64,000 bases of DNA, taken from positions 1 through 64,000 of the forward strand of contig JAEUHK010000068.1 in the NCBI GenBank assembly GCA_016795465.1, in the 5' to 3' direction. Numbering within the stretch: position 1 is the first letter of the stretch; each line of letters begins with the position of its first letter. The notes beneath the pieces were generated by a model. It was not told where the DNA came from, searched no databases, and saw nothing but the letters and a program-made list of their open reading frames with translations. Position numbers and translations under genes: made by a program. Shown one piece after another: positions 36,568 through 46,029 of the stretch. The stretch is from Verrucomicrobiaceae bacterium (GTDB lineage: Bacteria; Verrucomicrobiota; Verrucomicrobiia; Verrucomicrobiales; Verrucomicrobiaceae).

Positions 36568-37980
36568 ATGCGTATCCTCTGCAGCCTCCTCGCCCTTGTC
36601 TCCAGCCTCGCCGCGGCCACGACACCCAACATCGTGATCATTTTCATGGATGACATGGGCTATGCCGATGTGAGCTGCTTCGGTGCGCAGGGCTATCAAA
36701 CGCCAAACATCGACAAACTGGCCGCCGAGGGCCGCAAGTTCACGAATTTCCACGTCGCCCAGCCCGTGTGCAGCGCCTCGCGCACCGCGCTTTTGACCGG
36801 CTGCTACCCCAACCGCCTCGGCATGCACGGTGCTCTCGGCCCATCCGCTAAGCACGGCATCAACGCCAATGAAATGACCATCGCCGAGCTCGTGAAGCAA
36901 AAAGACTACGCCACCGCCGCCGTCGGCAAATGGCACCTCGGCTCTCTCCCGCAGTTTTTGCCCGTGAAACATGGCTTCGACGAATACTACGGTATCCCCT
37001 ACTCGAACGACATGTGGCCCTACCATCCGCAGGCGAAGAAGGGCAGCTACCCGAAGCTCCCCATGGTCGAAAACGACCATGTCGTGGACGAGGAAATCAC
37101 GCCGAAAGACCAGACCCACCTCACCACGGACTACACCGCCCGCGGCGTGCGCTTCATCGAGAAGAACAAGGACAAGCCCTTCTTCCTCTACCTCGCCCAC
37201 AGCATGGTTCATGTGCCGCTGTTTGTGAGCGAGAAGTTCAAAGGCAAGTCGGGCAAAGGCTTGTTTGGTGATGTGATGATGGAAGTCGATTGGTCCGTCG
37301 GCCAGATCATGGACACGCTGAAGAAAAACGGCCTCGAAGAGAACACTTGGGTCATCTTCACCTCCGACAACGGCCCGTGGCTCAGCTATGGCGACCACGC
37401 GGGCAGCGCCGGACCGCTCCGCGAGGGCAAAGGCACCTGCTGGGAAGGCGGCACGCGTGTCACCGGCATCATGAAATGGCCCGCGAAGATCCCAGCCGGC
37501 ACCACGACGGACACGATGATGATGACGATCGACATCCTTCCGACCATCGCCCACGTCATTGATGCCAAACTGCCCGCTCACACCATCGACGGCCTCGACT
37601 GCTGGCTCATCGTCTCAGGCGAAAGCGGCGCGAAGAACCCGCACGACTTCTACGCCTTCTACTACGAGCAAAACCAGCTCCAAGCCATCACCAGCGGTGA
37701 TGGACGCTGGAAGCTCCAACTGCCCCACAAATACCGCAGCATCGCAGGAGTCACCGAAAAGGCCCAGAACGGCATTCCGGTCCTCTACAAGCAGGCAACC
37801 ATCGACCAGCCCGAGCTCTACGACCTCTACACGGACATCAGCGAATCCAAGAACGTCGCCGCCGATCATCCGGAGGAAGTCGCAAAACTCCAAAAGCATG
37901 CGCAAACCATACGCGCCGAACTGGGCGATAGCCTCATGAGGCAGCCGAAAGGCAGCGGCACTCGCGAGCCGGGCAAGTAA
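36568..37980 (+). CDS. Secreted sulfatase (arylsulfatase family)
   Basis: The 470-aa product starts with a signal peptide (MRILCSLLALVSSLAAA) and a type I sulfatase core. The metal-binding start is NIVIIFMDDMGYADV (Asp28, Asp29). The formylglycine motif C68-S-A-S-R72 carries a convertible cysteine, so it needs an anaerobic-type or FGE-type maturase, which is not encoded here. Further motifs are GKWHLGS and TSDNGPWLSYGDHAGSAGPLREGKG. The C-terminal domain contains YEQNQLQAITSGDGRWKLQLP and DISESKNVAADHPEE. Sulfatases of this type remove sulfate from polysaccharides, a common trait of this phylum. Confidence 0.93.
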   Translation: MRILCSLLALVSSLAAATTPNIVIIFMDDMGYADVSCFGAQGYQTPNIDKLAAEGRKFTNFHVAQPVCSASRTALLTGCYPNRLGMHGALGPSAKHGINANEMTIAELVKQKDYATAAVGKWHLGSLPQFLPVKHGFDEYYGIPYSNDMWPYHPQAKKGSYPKLPMVENDHVVDEEITPKDQTHLTTDYTARGVRFIEKNKDKPFFLYLAHSMVHVPLFVSEKFKGKSGKGLFGDVMMEVDWSVGQIMDTLKKNGLEENTWVIFTSDNGPWLSYGDHAGSAGPLREGKGTCWEGGTRVTGIMKWPAKIPAGTTTDTMMMTIDILPTIAHVIDAKLPAHTIDGLDCWLIVSGESGAKNPHDFYAFYYEQNQLQAITSGDGRWKLQLPHKYRSIAGVTEKAQNGIPVLYKQATIDQPELYDLYTDISESKNVAADHPEEVAKLQKHAQTIRAELGDSLMRQPKGSGTREPGK

Positions 37981-37986
37981 GGCCCA

Positions 37987-38904
37987 TCACACCAGCATGC
38001 CGCCCTCCGGCAGCGTCGGCTGAGGCACATCATGCTCCTTCAGCGAGCGCACGCAGAGCCGCGTGAAAAGCAGATGCGTCTCACCCGGCTCCAGCGTCAC
38101 CGCGTCATCGCCTGCGTTCGTGGTCTCCACGCACACAAAGTCCGGATACGCCTCATCTGGCAGATCCGCGAGCCGTGTCGATTTCTCGATCCACGGATTC
38201 CACACCACCGTGCTCAGACTGCCGGCCTTCTCGATGCGCAGCTCACGATTCATCACCGGATCATCCACGATCACCGCCGCATCGGAGGCATACAAGCGAT
38301 CCACCTCCTGATCGATGACCACAGGCCCATCCTGCGGCCGCTTGTCCGGAGAAAGACGACCCTCGACATACTGCGTGCCATGCAAACCATGGATCGTGAT
38401 CTGCCGCACATCACCCACATGGAAGTAGCTGTGCAGCGCACCCGTCATCGTCCATGCCTTCGAGTCCGTGTTCGTCACTTCGAGCCCCACTTCGAGCTCC
38501 AGGCCCATGCTCACATGCACCCGCGCCTCAAAGCCAAACGGCCAAAGCAGTCGCGATTCCGGTGAATCTGCCAGCTTCAGCACGATGTCCACTCCAGCAG
38601 CCGTTTCGCGGGCACGATCCAGCTCCCACATCATCGTGCGCACAAAGCCATGCGCAGGCTTGCTGCTGTCCGCATGCGGGCCAAACCACGGCCAGCACAC
38701 CGGGATTCCGCCACGGATCGGCTTGCCCAGCTCGATCACCGCATCCGGGCTCATGTAGAGCACCGGATCACTGTACGCCGGCAGCCACTCCATCACATGC
38801 GCACCATGCAGGGCCACACGTCCGGTGGCATTGCGATGCTGGATTTCGAGCACCGGATAGCCGGGCTTCGCGTCGATGATTTGGATGCAGTTCGGGAGTT
38901 TCAT
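37987..38904 (-). CDS. D-hexose-6-phosphate mutarotase
   Basis: The 305-aa product belongs to the YeaD family of galactose-mutarotase-like proteins, which interconvert the anomers of glucose 6-phosphate. Characteristic blocks are HGAHVMEWLP, GKPIRGGIPVCWPWFGPH, AHGFVRTMMWEL, the catalytic His in ALHSYFHVGD, VVWNPWIEKSTRLADLPD and the catalytic Glu near FVCVETTN. The ATG overlaps the stop codon of cdd by four bases, so the genes are translationally coupled. It is convergent with the sulfatase. Confidence 0.92.
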   Translation of the reverse strand: MKLPNCIQIIDAKPGYPVLEIQHRNATGRVALHGAHVMEWLPAYSDPVLYMSPDAVIELGKPIRGGIPVCWPWFGPHADSSKPAHGFVRTMMWELDRARETAAGVDIVLKLADSPESRLLWPFGFEARVHVSMGLELEVGLEVTNTDSKAWTMTGALHSYFHVGDVRQITIHGLHGTQYVEGRLSPDKRPQDGPVVIDQEVDRLYASDAAVIVDDPVMNRELRIEKAGSLSTVVWNPWIEKSTRLADLPDEAYPDFVCVETTNAGDDAVTLEPGETHLLFTRLCVRSLKEHDVPQPTLPEGGMLV

Positions 38905-39287
38905 AGTTGGAAAGTAGCCGGCAGCAGCTCGGCGAGGGTTTTGGTTACGAGAAGACCGTTTTGAAGAAAAGTCACCGGCAGTTGTGGTGCGGCAAATTCA
39001 GCGATCACCTGTCGGCAGGCACCACAAGGCGGGAACTCATGCCCCAGCGCGATGACGGCGAGCGATGCGATGCGCATCCCCTGCCCTTCCTGCGCCACCG
39101 CGTGAAAAATCGCGTTTCGTTCGGCGCAGATCGTGAGGCCGTAGCTCGCGTTCTCCACGTTACAGCCGGTGTAGATCCCGCCTTCAGCCGTCACCAGCGC
39201 ACAACCCACCTCAAAACGCGAATACGGCGCATACGCCTTCTCCGCCACGACACGGGCACGCTCCATGAGTTCCTCGGCATTCATCAT
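38901..39287 (-). CDS. cdd: Cytidine deaminase
   Basis: The 128-aa product is a homotetrameric-type cytidine deaminase of the pyrimidine salvage pathway, converting cytidine to uridine. Zinc is bound by C54-A-E56 (TICAERNAI) and P-C88-G-A-C91 (PPCGACRQV). The N-terminus AYAPYSRFEVGCAL and the NVENASYG block, which contacts the nucleoside, are standard. It is followed by the mutarotase gene with an ATGA overlap. Confidence 0.96.
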   Translation of the reverse strand: MMNAEELMERARVVAEKAYAPYSRFEVGCALVTAEGGIYTGCNVENASYGLTICAERNAIFHAVAQEGQGMRIASLAVIALGHEFPPCGACRQVIAEFAAPQLPVTFLQNGLLVTKTLAELLPATFQL

Positions 39288-39328
39288 GCCCCATCAAACA
39301 GCGGGCTGTCCGATGCCTCAAGCACTTC

Positions 39329-40837
39329 TCAATCCTTCGACAACCAGCCCTTCACCTTGGAAAAGAAGCCCGGCTTGTCCTGATCGAGGTTTTTAGCCAC
39401 GGGATCAGGTATCGTGGCAGGCATCGGCACAGCCACTTTTTGGTCCCAGCCGCCGCCGATGGCCTTGATGAGGCCCACGGTGGCGATCAGGCGCTGACCG
39501 GCGATTTGGGCCGTGGCACGCTGGGTGGTCAAGGTGGTGCGATTGGCCTCGATGACATCCAGATAAGGGCTCGTTCCGGCTTCGTAGCGGGTTTTGGCGA
39601 GCTGCGCGGCTTTTTCGGCACTGGTGCGGGCTCGGCCCTGGGACTCGGCCTGGATGCCGAGGTTGCGGATGGAGGAGAGACTCGATTCGACATCGGCGAG
39701 AGCACCGAGGAAGGCCTGACGGTAGTTCGCGAGGGCTTCATCATGCACCGCTTTGGACTTGGTGAGATTCCAGCGGTTCTTGTTTCCGGAGAAAAGGGGC
39801 ACGCTGATGCTCGGGCCGAGGCTCCACATGAGGGAGGTGGGCTCGAAGAGGATGTCGATGTCGCCGCTCTGGAATCCGCCGCGGCCCATGAGTTTGATGC
39901 TCGGAAAAAATTGAGCCTTCGCCACGCCGATGCGGGCGGTGGCGGCTTCGAGCGCACGTTCGGCCTGCGAGATGTCGGGACGGCGTTCGAGCAAATCGCT
40001 CGGCATGCCAGTCGGGATGCTGGGTGGTGAGGAGATGCCGCCGTTGCTTGCGGACACATTGAACCCGGAGGCGCTGGTGCCGATGAGGATGGCGAGCACG
40101 TTTTCGAGCTGATCACGCTGCGCCTGCAGCGCGGAGATCTCTGCCTCGGCGCTTGCCACTTCCGTTTCGGCCTGCGCCTGTTCCAATTCGCTGCCTGCTC
40201 CGGCCTGCACGCGTGCTTTGGCAATTTTGAGCGCCTCATTCCGCCAGCCGACGGCTTCGCGCACGATGCGCATCTCGTTGTCGAGCGTGCGCAGCTTGAA
40301 GTAATTCATCGCCACCTCGGCCTGGATGCCAAGCAGGATGTTGTGAACGGCATCCGCCGCCATCGCAGCATCGGCGCGGGCGCCTTCATTCTGCCGACGG
40401 ATCTTGCCCCAGAGGTCGAGTTCCCAACTGAACTCCAGCGGCGCATTGTAGGCCGGTCCATCGTAGCGCAGGCCATTGAGCGGAAACGGCGACGGCATGT
40501 TCTCGGAGGTCTGCTGCGTCTCGATGGTCAGCGGCAGGCTGGCTGTCGGAAAGAAATCGCCACGCGCCATGCGGGCCGCAGCACGCGCTTGATCAAAGCG
40601 GGCAATGGCCGCCTTGAGCTGCTGGTTGTTCGCCGTGGCGGCGGAGACGAGCGAGTTAAGCCGCGAATCGCGAAACACCGTCCACCACGAGCCTTTCGGC
40701 AGATGTGCGGACGGCGTGGCCGCACGCCACGTCACACCTTTGAACTTCGGCGGCGAAGCCGTCGCCGGACGTTCGTAATTCGGACCCACCTGGGCAAGCG
40801 TCGAGGTGGTGAGAGCAAGAAGGAGAAGAGAGCGCAT
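39329..40837 (-). CDS. Outer membrane efflux channel (OprM/NodT type)
   Basis: The 502-aa product is the outer membrane channel of the RND pump encoded just upstream. It has two outer membrane efflux protein repeats with the conserved coiled-coil helices (for example AAIARFDQARAAARMARGDFFPT and AQRDQLENVLAILIG). The start VGPNYERPATASPPKF matches the NodT group, in which a lipobox cysteine normally precedes VGPDY. Here the signal peptide is MRSLLLLALTTSTLAQ and the cysteine position is Gln, so it is not lipidated. It begins eight bases after the pump's stop codon. Confidence 0.9.
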   Translation of the reverse strand: MRSLLLLALTTSTLAQVGPNYERPATASPPKFKGVTWRAATPSAHLPKGSWWTVFRDSRLNSLVSAATANNQQLKAAIARFDQARAAARMARGDFFPTASLPLTIETQQTSENMPSPFPLNGLRYDGPAYNAPLEFSWELDLWGKIRRQNEGARADAAMAADAVHNILLGIQAEVAMNYFKLRTLDNEMRIVREAVGWRNEALKIAKARVQAGAGSELEQAQAETEVASAEAEISALQAQRDQLENVLAILIGTSASGFNVSASNGGISSPPSIPTGMPSDLLERRPDISQAERALEAATARIGVAKAQFFPSIKLMGRGGFQSGDIDILFEPTSLMWSLGPSISVPLFSGNKNRWNLTKSKAVHDEALANYRQAFLGALADVESSLSSIRNLGIQAESQGRARTSAEKAAQLAKTRYEAGTSPYLDVIEANRTTLTTQRATAQIAGQRLIATVGLIKAIGGGWDQKVAVPMPATIPDPVAKNLDQDKPGFFSKVKGWLSKD

Positions 40838-40845
40838 AACGAAAA

Positions 40846-43800
40846 TCAGTGCGAGGTGGCGAGAGAAACTGAGGAGGACTCGGTAGCGGCCTTCTTCCGC
40901 TTGTGACCGAGCATGACGAGCACGTAAAACACCGGCGTGAGGAACAAGCCGAGGAAGGTCACACCGATCATGCCGCTGAACACCGCCGTTCCCATCGCGC
41001 GACGCATTTCAGCACCGGCTCCAGTGGAGACGACGAGCGGATACACACCAGCGATGAAGGCAATTGAGGTCATCAAAATGGGACGCAGGCGCAAGCGGCA
41101 GGCTTCGAGAGCGGATTCGAGCGGCGTCTTGCCGTGGTCGTAGTTTTCCTTCGCGAACTCGACGATCAAGATGGCGTTTTTGCACGCAAGGCCGATCAGC
41201 ACGATGAACCCGATCTGCGTGAAGATGTTGTTGTCACCGCCCATGTAAAACACGCCGATCAAGGCGAAGAGCAGGCACAGCGGCACGATCAAAATGATCG
41301 CCAGCGGCAAACGCAGGCTCTCATACTGCGCGGCGAGCACCATGAAGACGAGCAGGATGCACAGCGGGTAAATGTAGATGGCCGTGTTGCCCGCGATGAT
41401 CTTTTGGAAGGTCAGATCGGTCCATTCGAACTCGAATCCGCCCGGCAGCGCCTCTTTGACGATGCTGGCGATCAAATCCTCGCCCTGCCCTGAGCTCAGC
41501 GGCGGCAGCGGCGAGCCACTGAGGTCGGCGGCGAGGTAGCCGTTGTAATGAAACACGCGATCCGGGCCGAAACTCTCGTTCACCTTCACCAACGAGCCAA
41601 TGGGCACCATCTCGCCGGCCATGTTGCGCGTTTTGAGCTTCGTGATGTCGCCCACGTCATCGCGGAACTGCTGCTCCGCCTGCGCGACGACCTGATACGT
41701 GCGCCCGAAGCGGTTGAAGTCGTTCACGTAAAGGCTGCCGAGGTTGATTTGCAGCGTCTCGTAAAGGTTTGCGAGCGGCACGCCCTGTGATTTGGCTTTT
41801 TCGCGATCCACATCGGCTTCCAGCTGCGGCACGTTCACCGTGTAACCCGTGTAAGTGAGCCCAAACTTCCCAGAGCCCATCGCCGCGCCGATCATCGCCT
41901 GCGTGGTCTTGTAAAGCTCCGCGTAGCCGCGATTGCCGCGATCTTCGATCATCATTTTGAAGCCACCGGCCGTGCCGATGCCATTCACTGGCGGCGGAGG
42001 CAGCACGAGCACAAACGCGTCCTGAATGCCCATGAACTGACCGTTGAGCGCACCGGCGATGGCGGCGCTGTTCAGCTCAGGCGTCTTGCGTTTTTCAAAG
42101 TCATCCAACCCAACGAAAACGATGCCGCTGTTCGGGCTGGCGCTGAATCCGTGGATGCTCAAACCGGGGAAAGCGATGGCATCCTTCACTCCGGGCTGCT
42201 TCATCGCGATTTCCGACATGCGGCGCATCACCGCGTCCGTGCGATCCAGCGACGAACCTTCCGGAAGCTGCGCAAAGCCGATCAGGTAGGCTTTGTCCTG
42301 CGCCGGCACGAAACCTTCCGGCACGATTTGGAAGCCTTTCATCGTCGCCCACACGAGACCACCGTAAATCATGAGTGCGATGATGCTGAAGCGAATCGTG
42401 CGCTTCACGATGCCGACATACACATTCGACGACCACTCGAAGAAGCGATTGAACGGCCGGAAGAACCACCCGAGCAGTACATCCATCGTTTTGGTGATGA
42501 AGTCCTTTTTGTCGTGATGCCCCTTCAACAGCAAAGCGGACAACGCGGGTGACAGCGTGAGCGAATTGATGGCCGAAATGACCGTCGAGATGGCGATGGT
42601 GACCGCGAACTGTTTATAGAACTGACCACTGAGGCCGCTAATGAAGGCGGTGGGGATGAAAACTGCGCAAAGCACGAGCGCGGTGGCGATGATCGGCCCC
42701 GTGACCTCCTTCATGGCCTGCCGCGTGGCCTCGACCGGCTTCAAGCCGTTGCGAATGTTTCGTTCGACGTTTTCGACAACGACGATGGCATCATCCACCA
42801 CGATGCCGATAGCCAAAACGAGACCGAAAAGGCTCAAGTTGTTGATCGAGAAGCCCAGCGCGTGCATCACGGCAAAAGTGCCGACCAGCGACACCGGAAC
42901 GGCGGCGAGCGGAATGATCGATGCACGCCACGTTTGCAGGAAAATGACCACCACGAGCACCACGAGCAGAATGGCCTCCAAAAGCGTGTGAATGACCGCG
43001 TCGATGGATTTATCGACAAAGACCGTCGGGTCGTAAGCGATGGCATAATCGACCCCTTCGGGCATTTTTTGCTTCAACTCGGCCATGCGGGCCCGCACGG
43101 CCTGCGACACGGCGAGCGCATTCGAGCCCGGAAGCTGGAAAACGCCCATTCCAACGGCTTTTTTGTTATTCAGCAGGCTACGCAGCGCATACTCACCGCT
43201 GCCCATCTCCGCGCGGGCCACATCACGCAGACGCAGCTTTTCGCCATGCGGGCCGGTTTTGACGATGATCTGCTCAAACTCTTCTTCCGTGATCAAACGG
43301 CCTTTGGCGTTCACCGTGAGCTCAAACGCGACGTCTTGTGTCGGCTGCTGACCAATGGTGCCGGCGGCGACCTGGATGTTTTGCTCGCGAATGGCATTCA
43401 CGATGTCGCTGGCGGTCAACCCGCGTGCCGCAGCCTTGTCGGGATCGATCCAGATGCGCATCGCATACTCGCCACCGCCGAAAATCTGCACCTGCCCCAC
43501 GCCGGTAAGGCGTGAGAGTTCGTCCTTCACATTCAACGTGGCGTAGTTGCGCAGGTAGATCTCGTCGTAGCGATCATTCGGCGAAAGCAGATGCACCACG
43601 AGCGTCATGTCCGGCGAAGACTTCACGGTGGTCACGCCAAAGCGTCGAACTTCCTCAGGAAGCTTCGGCAGCACCTGCGAAACGCGATTTTGCACCTGCA
43701 CCTGCGCCAGATCGAGGTCCGTGCCGATCTTGAAGGTCACCGTCAAAATCATCACGCCGTTCGCCGTGCTCTGGGACGACATGTAGAGCATGTTTTCGAG

Positions 43801-44019
43801 CCCGTTGATCGTCTGCTCCAACGGCGAAGCCACCGTTTCGGCAATCGTCTTCGGATTCGCGCCCGGATAATTCGCCGTCACGATCACCGTCGGCGGCACA
43901 ACCTCCGGATACTCCGAAATCGGAAGCTGGAACAGCGAGATCGCGCCGAGGATGAAAGTCAGCAGCGACAAGACGCCCGCGAAGATGGGGCGAGTGATGA
44001 AGAACGAAGAGAAGTTCAC
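40846..44019 (-). CDS. RND efflux pump permease (HAE1/AcrB family)
   Basis: The 1057-aa protein is the inner-membrane proton/drug antiporter of a tripartite multidrug pump. It starts with the typical FFITRPIFAGVLSL, has 12 transmembrane helices, two large periplasmic loops with the porter domain (PEVVPPTVIVTANYPGA), and the proton relay Asp-Asp in GIVVDDAIVVVENVERN in helix 4. Later helices contain GLACKNAILIVEFAKE. The start codon is a GTG at 44019. It follows the adaptor after a 92-bp gap containing a hairpin and precedes the channel gene. Confidence 0.95.
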   Translation of the reverse strand: MNFSSFFITRPIFAGVLSLLTFILGAISLFQLPISEYPEVVPPTVIVTANYPGANPKTIAETVASPLEQTINGLENMLYMSSQSTANGVMILTVTFKIGTDLDLAQVQVQNRVSQVLPKLPEEVRRFGVTTVKSSPDMTLVVHLLSPNDRYDEIYLRNYATLNVKDELSRLTGVGQVQIFGGGEYAMRIWIDPDKAAARGLTASDIVNAIREQNIQVAAGTIGQQPTQDVAFELTVNAKGRLITEEEFEQIIVKTGPHGEKLRLRDVARAEMGSGEYALRSLLNNKKAVGMGVFQLPGSNALAVSQAVRARMAELKQKMPEGVDYAIAYDPTVFVDKSIDAVIHTLLEAILLVVLVVVIFLQTWRASIIPLAAVPVSLVGTFAVMHALGFSINNLSLFGLVLAIGIVVDDAIVVVENVERNIRNGLKPVEATRQAMKEVTGPIIATALVLCAVFIPTAFISGLSGQFYKQFAVTIAISTVISAINSLTLSPALSALLLKGHHDKKDFITKTMDVLLGWFFRPFNRFFEWSSNVYVGIVKRTIRFSIIALMIYGGLVWATMKGFQIVPEGFVPAQDKAYLIGFAQLPEGSSLDRTDAVMRRMSEIAMKQPGVKDAIAFPGLSIHGFSASPNSGIVFVGLDDFEKRKTPELNSAAIAGALNGQFMGIQDAFVLVLPPPPVNGIGTAGGFKMMIEDRGNRGYAELYKTTQAMIGAAMGSGKFGLTYTGYTVNVPQLEADVDREKAKSQGVPLANLYETLQINLGSLYVNDFNRFGRTYQVVAQAEQQFRDDVGDITKLKTRNMAGEMVPIGSLVKVNESFGPDRVFHYNGYLAADLSGSPLPPLSSGQGEDLIASIVKEALPGGFEFEWTDLTFQKIIAGNTAIYIYPLCILLVFMVLAAQYESLRLPLAIILIVPLCLLFALIGVFYMGGDNNIFTQIGFIVLIGLACKNAILIVEFAKENYDHGKTPLESALEACRLRLRPILMTSIAFIAGVYPLVVSTGAGAEMRRAMGTAVFSGMIGVTFLGLFLTPVFYVLVMLGHKRKKAATESSSVSLATSH

Positions 44020-44111
44020 GGGGAATGACGAATGAAGAGTTCAGAATGACGAATGAATGAGCGAAGGCCGAATGACGAAGCTGAGGTTCGTCATTCGCCA
44101 TTCCGCATTCG
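44020..44111. repeat. Palindromic AATGACGAA repeat between adaptor and pump
   Basis: CGAATGACGAA at 44069-44079 pairs perfectly with TTCGTCATTCG at 44087-44097 over a 7-nt loop. The motif GAATGACGAATG and its complement recur on both sides, at 44044-44056 and 44104-44113. It is a compact dispersed repeat. Placed between two genes of an operon, it could lower downstream expression or stabilise mRNA. Confidence 0.7.
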
Positions 44112-45275
44112 TCATTTCGCGCCGGAGGCTGCGGTTTGTTTCGCCGCCTCGCCCGGCACCGGCGCGACCGGCATCCCGGGCATCGGCAGGCGGGCCTGGC
44201 CGTTGATGATAATCTTGTCGCTGGCGGTGAGGCCGGTGCGGATGATGCGCTTGCCGTCGATGGCAGGGCCGATGGTGACGGGTTTATAGACGGAGACTGC
44301 GGGCTGTTTCGACTCGTCGATGCCGAGCACGTATTTGTTCGCCTGGTCGGTGAGGATGCTTTTTTCATCGACGAGCAGCGCCTTGTATTTCGCCGTCATC
44401 GGCAGGCGGATGCGGGCAAAGAGGCCGGGCGTGAGCGACCCATCTTTGTTATCAAACTCCGCACGGAGCACCATGCTGCCGGTGCCGGCATCGAGGCGGT
44501 TGTCGAAGGATTCGACGTGGCCCTTGTGAGTGAAATCCTTCTCGTTGGAAAGCTGAAGCTCCACCGGCATGCGGCCGTCGCCATTGGTGAAGGTCGTTTT
44601 ATCGCGCTGCAGCGCCTGGAGTTTCAGCAGGCTGTTTTCGTCGATGTCGGCATACACATAGACGGGATCGACGGTGACGATGGTGGTGAGCAGCGTCGTT
44701 CCGGCGGTGACGTAGTTGCCAGTCGTCGTGATCGCGCGGCTGATGCGGCCGGAGATCGGTGCCTCGACGGTGGTGTGCTCGAATTCGATCTCCGCGCTGT
44801 GCTCCGCGGCTTTCGCAGACTCCAAAGCGGCCACGCCTTGCTTGTACATCGACTCGCGGGTCTCCGCCTGCTCTGGCGCGATGGCTTTGGCCGCGAGCAG
44901 GGCCGAGACGCGATCAAATTCACGCTTCGTGGCCAGCGCATTGGCTTCCGCACGAGCGACCTCGGCCTTCGCAGCACGGCGTTTCGTTTCGAACGGCCGC
45001 TGATCGATGGTGAAGAGCACGTCGCCCTTTTTCACAAGCGCTCCGGCCTGGAAATGCACCTGCGTGATGTAGCCGGACACGCGTGGGCGCAGTTCGACGG
45101 TCTCCACCGCCTCGACGCGCCCCGTGAACTCCTCCCACTCGACGAGTTCTTTCTGCTCGACCGGTGCGAGGGTCACCGGTGCCGGCGGCATCTGGCCGCC
45201 TGGAGGGCCACCAGCAGGCGGTTTGCCGCAGGCCGCGAGGAGCAGCACGAGGGGGAGTAGTTTTTGAGGTTTCAC
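44112..45275 (-). CDS. RND efflux pump periplasmic adaptor (lipoprotein)
   Basis: The 387-aa membrane fusion protein connects pump and channel. It has a lipoprotein signal peptide with the lipobox LLAAC (Cys16), a Gly/Pro spacer, and the lipoyl/hairpin/beta-barrel order. RPRVSGYITQVHFQAGALVKKGD and the two-helix hairpin (KAEVARAEANALATKREFDRV) come first, followed by ISRAITTTGNYVTAGTTLLTTIV. The start is a GTG at 45275. It is the first pump gene after tetR and is followed by the permease. Confidence 0.93.
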   Translation of the reverse strand: MKPQKLLPLVLLLAACGKPPAGGPPGGQMPPAPVTLAPVEQKELVEWEEFTGRVEAVETVELRPRVSGYITQVHFQAGALVKKGDVLFTIDQRPFETKRRAAKAEVARAEANALATKREFDRVSALLAAKAIAPEQAETRESMYKQGVAALESAKAAEHSAEIEFEHTTVEAPISGRISRAITTTGNYVTAGTTLLTTIVTVDPVYVYADIDENSLLKLQALQRDKTTFTNGDGRMPVELQLSNEKDFTHKGHVESFDNRLDAGTGSMVLRAEFDNKDGSLTPGLFARIRLPMTAKYKALLVDEKSILTDQANKYVLGIDESKQPAVSVYKPVTIGPAIDGKRIIRTGLTASDKIIINGQARLPMPGMPVAPVPGEAAKQTAASGAK

Positions 45276-45338
45276 GGGGCGCGTTGGTTTTGGGGTGAGA
45301 AAGTTGACCAGTTGGTTTAATTTGATCGCAAAAGAAGG

Positions 45339-45941
45339 CTACTCCTCGTCTTTGACACCAAGGATGCGGCGGGCTCCGGCCTCCATCTCATTGAGGTGGC
45401 TGAGGTCGTTCCAAATGCGGGCGTGCAGCAGCAGGCCTTCGCCATAAGCAAACAGGATGCGTGCCAAAGCCGGGGAGTCAGGTGCGTCAATCACGCCTTG
45501 GAAGTGCGCATCACGCAGCGCGCTCTCGTAGTAGCGGATGAACTGGGCCAGGATCTCCTGCAGTTTGTCACGCAGTTTGTCATCGGTGGTGCTCACCTCG
45601 GCCCCGAGCGAATGAATCGGACAACCGAGCACGCGACCGTGTTTCTCCTCCATGGCCTCCTGTTCTTCGCGGAATTCGCGGAAGCATCTCCAGATGCGCT
45701 CCAGCGGCGGAATGACCGGAGAAAAGGTCTGATCGAGCTTTTTGCGATGCTCCGTCCAGCCGTGGTCGATAGCGGTGAGGGCGAGCTCGGTCTTCGACTC
45801 AAAAAAGTGGTAAAAACTGCCCTTTTTCACGCCGGCCTTCTCACAAATGTGATCAACAGACGTGGTGCCATAGCTCCCCGTCCAGATGAGTTCGCTCATC
45901 GCTTCCATCAGGCGTTCTTTGGCATTGGAGGTTCGTCCCAT
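45339..45941 (-). CDS. TetR/AcrR family transcriptional repressor
   Basis: The 200-aa regulator has the N-terminal helix-turn-helix of the TetR family (YGTTSVDHICEKAGVKKGSFYHFFESK, here residues about 24-50) and a C-terminal ligand-binding domain with QEAMEEKHGRVLGCPIHSLGAE, as in AcrR/YcdC-like members. It is the first gene of the efflux operon and most likely represses it. A perfect inverted repeat that would suit a TetR dimer overlaps its probable promoter. The ATG at 45941 is only about six bases from the predicted -10 box, so the mRNA may be leaderless. Confidence 0.92.
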   Translation of the reverse strand: MGRTSNAKERLMEAMSELIWTGSYGTTSVDHICEKAGVKKGSFYHFFESKTELALTAIDHGWTEHRKKLDQTFSPVIPPLERIWRCFREFREEQEAMEEKHGRVLGCPIHSLGAEVSTTDDKLRDKLQEILAQFIRYYESALRDAHFQGVIDAPDSPALARILFAYGEGLLLHARIWNDLSHLNEMEAGARRILGVKDEE

Positions 45942-45946
45942 GCAGG

Positions 45947-45975
45947 CCTAAAGCCCAAACTAGACGTTCAGTCAA
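45947..45975 (-). promoter_or_regulatory. Predicted promoter of the tetR-efflux operon
   Basis: On the minus strand TTGACT (45970-45975) and TTTAGG (45947-45952) are separated by 17 bp. The -35 box is near-consensus; the -10 is weak. A start about 6-7 bases beyond would coincide with the tetR ATG. Confidence 0.45.
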
Positions 45976-45990
45976 CAATTTAAACTGAAC
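45966..45990. promoter_or_regulatory. Candidate TetR operator
   Basis: GTTCAGT (45966-45972) and ACTGAAC (45984-45990) form a perfect 7-bp inverted repeat with an 11-bp centre, which overlaps the predicted -35 box. Symmetry and position suit an autoregulating TetR dimer. Confidence 0.55.
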
Positions 45991-46029
45991 ATGCCTCGAG
46001 ACCACTAACTAGCCGCTTCATCTTTCGCA

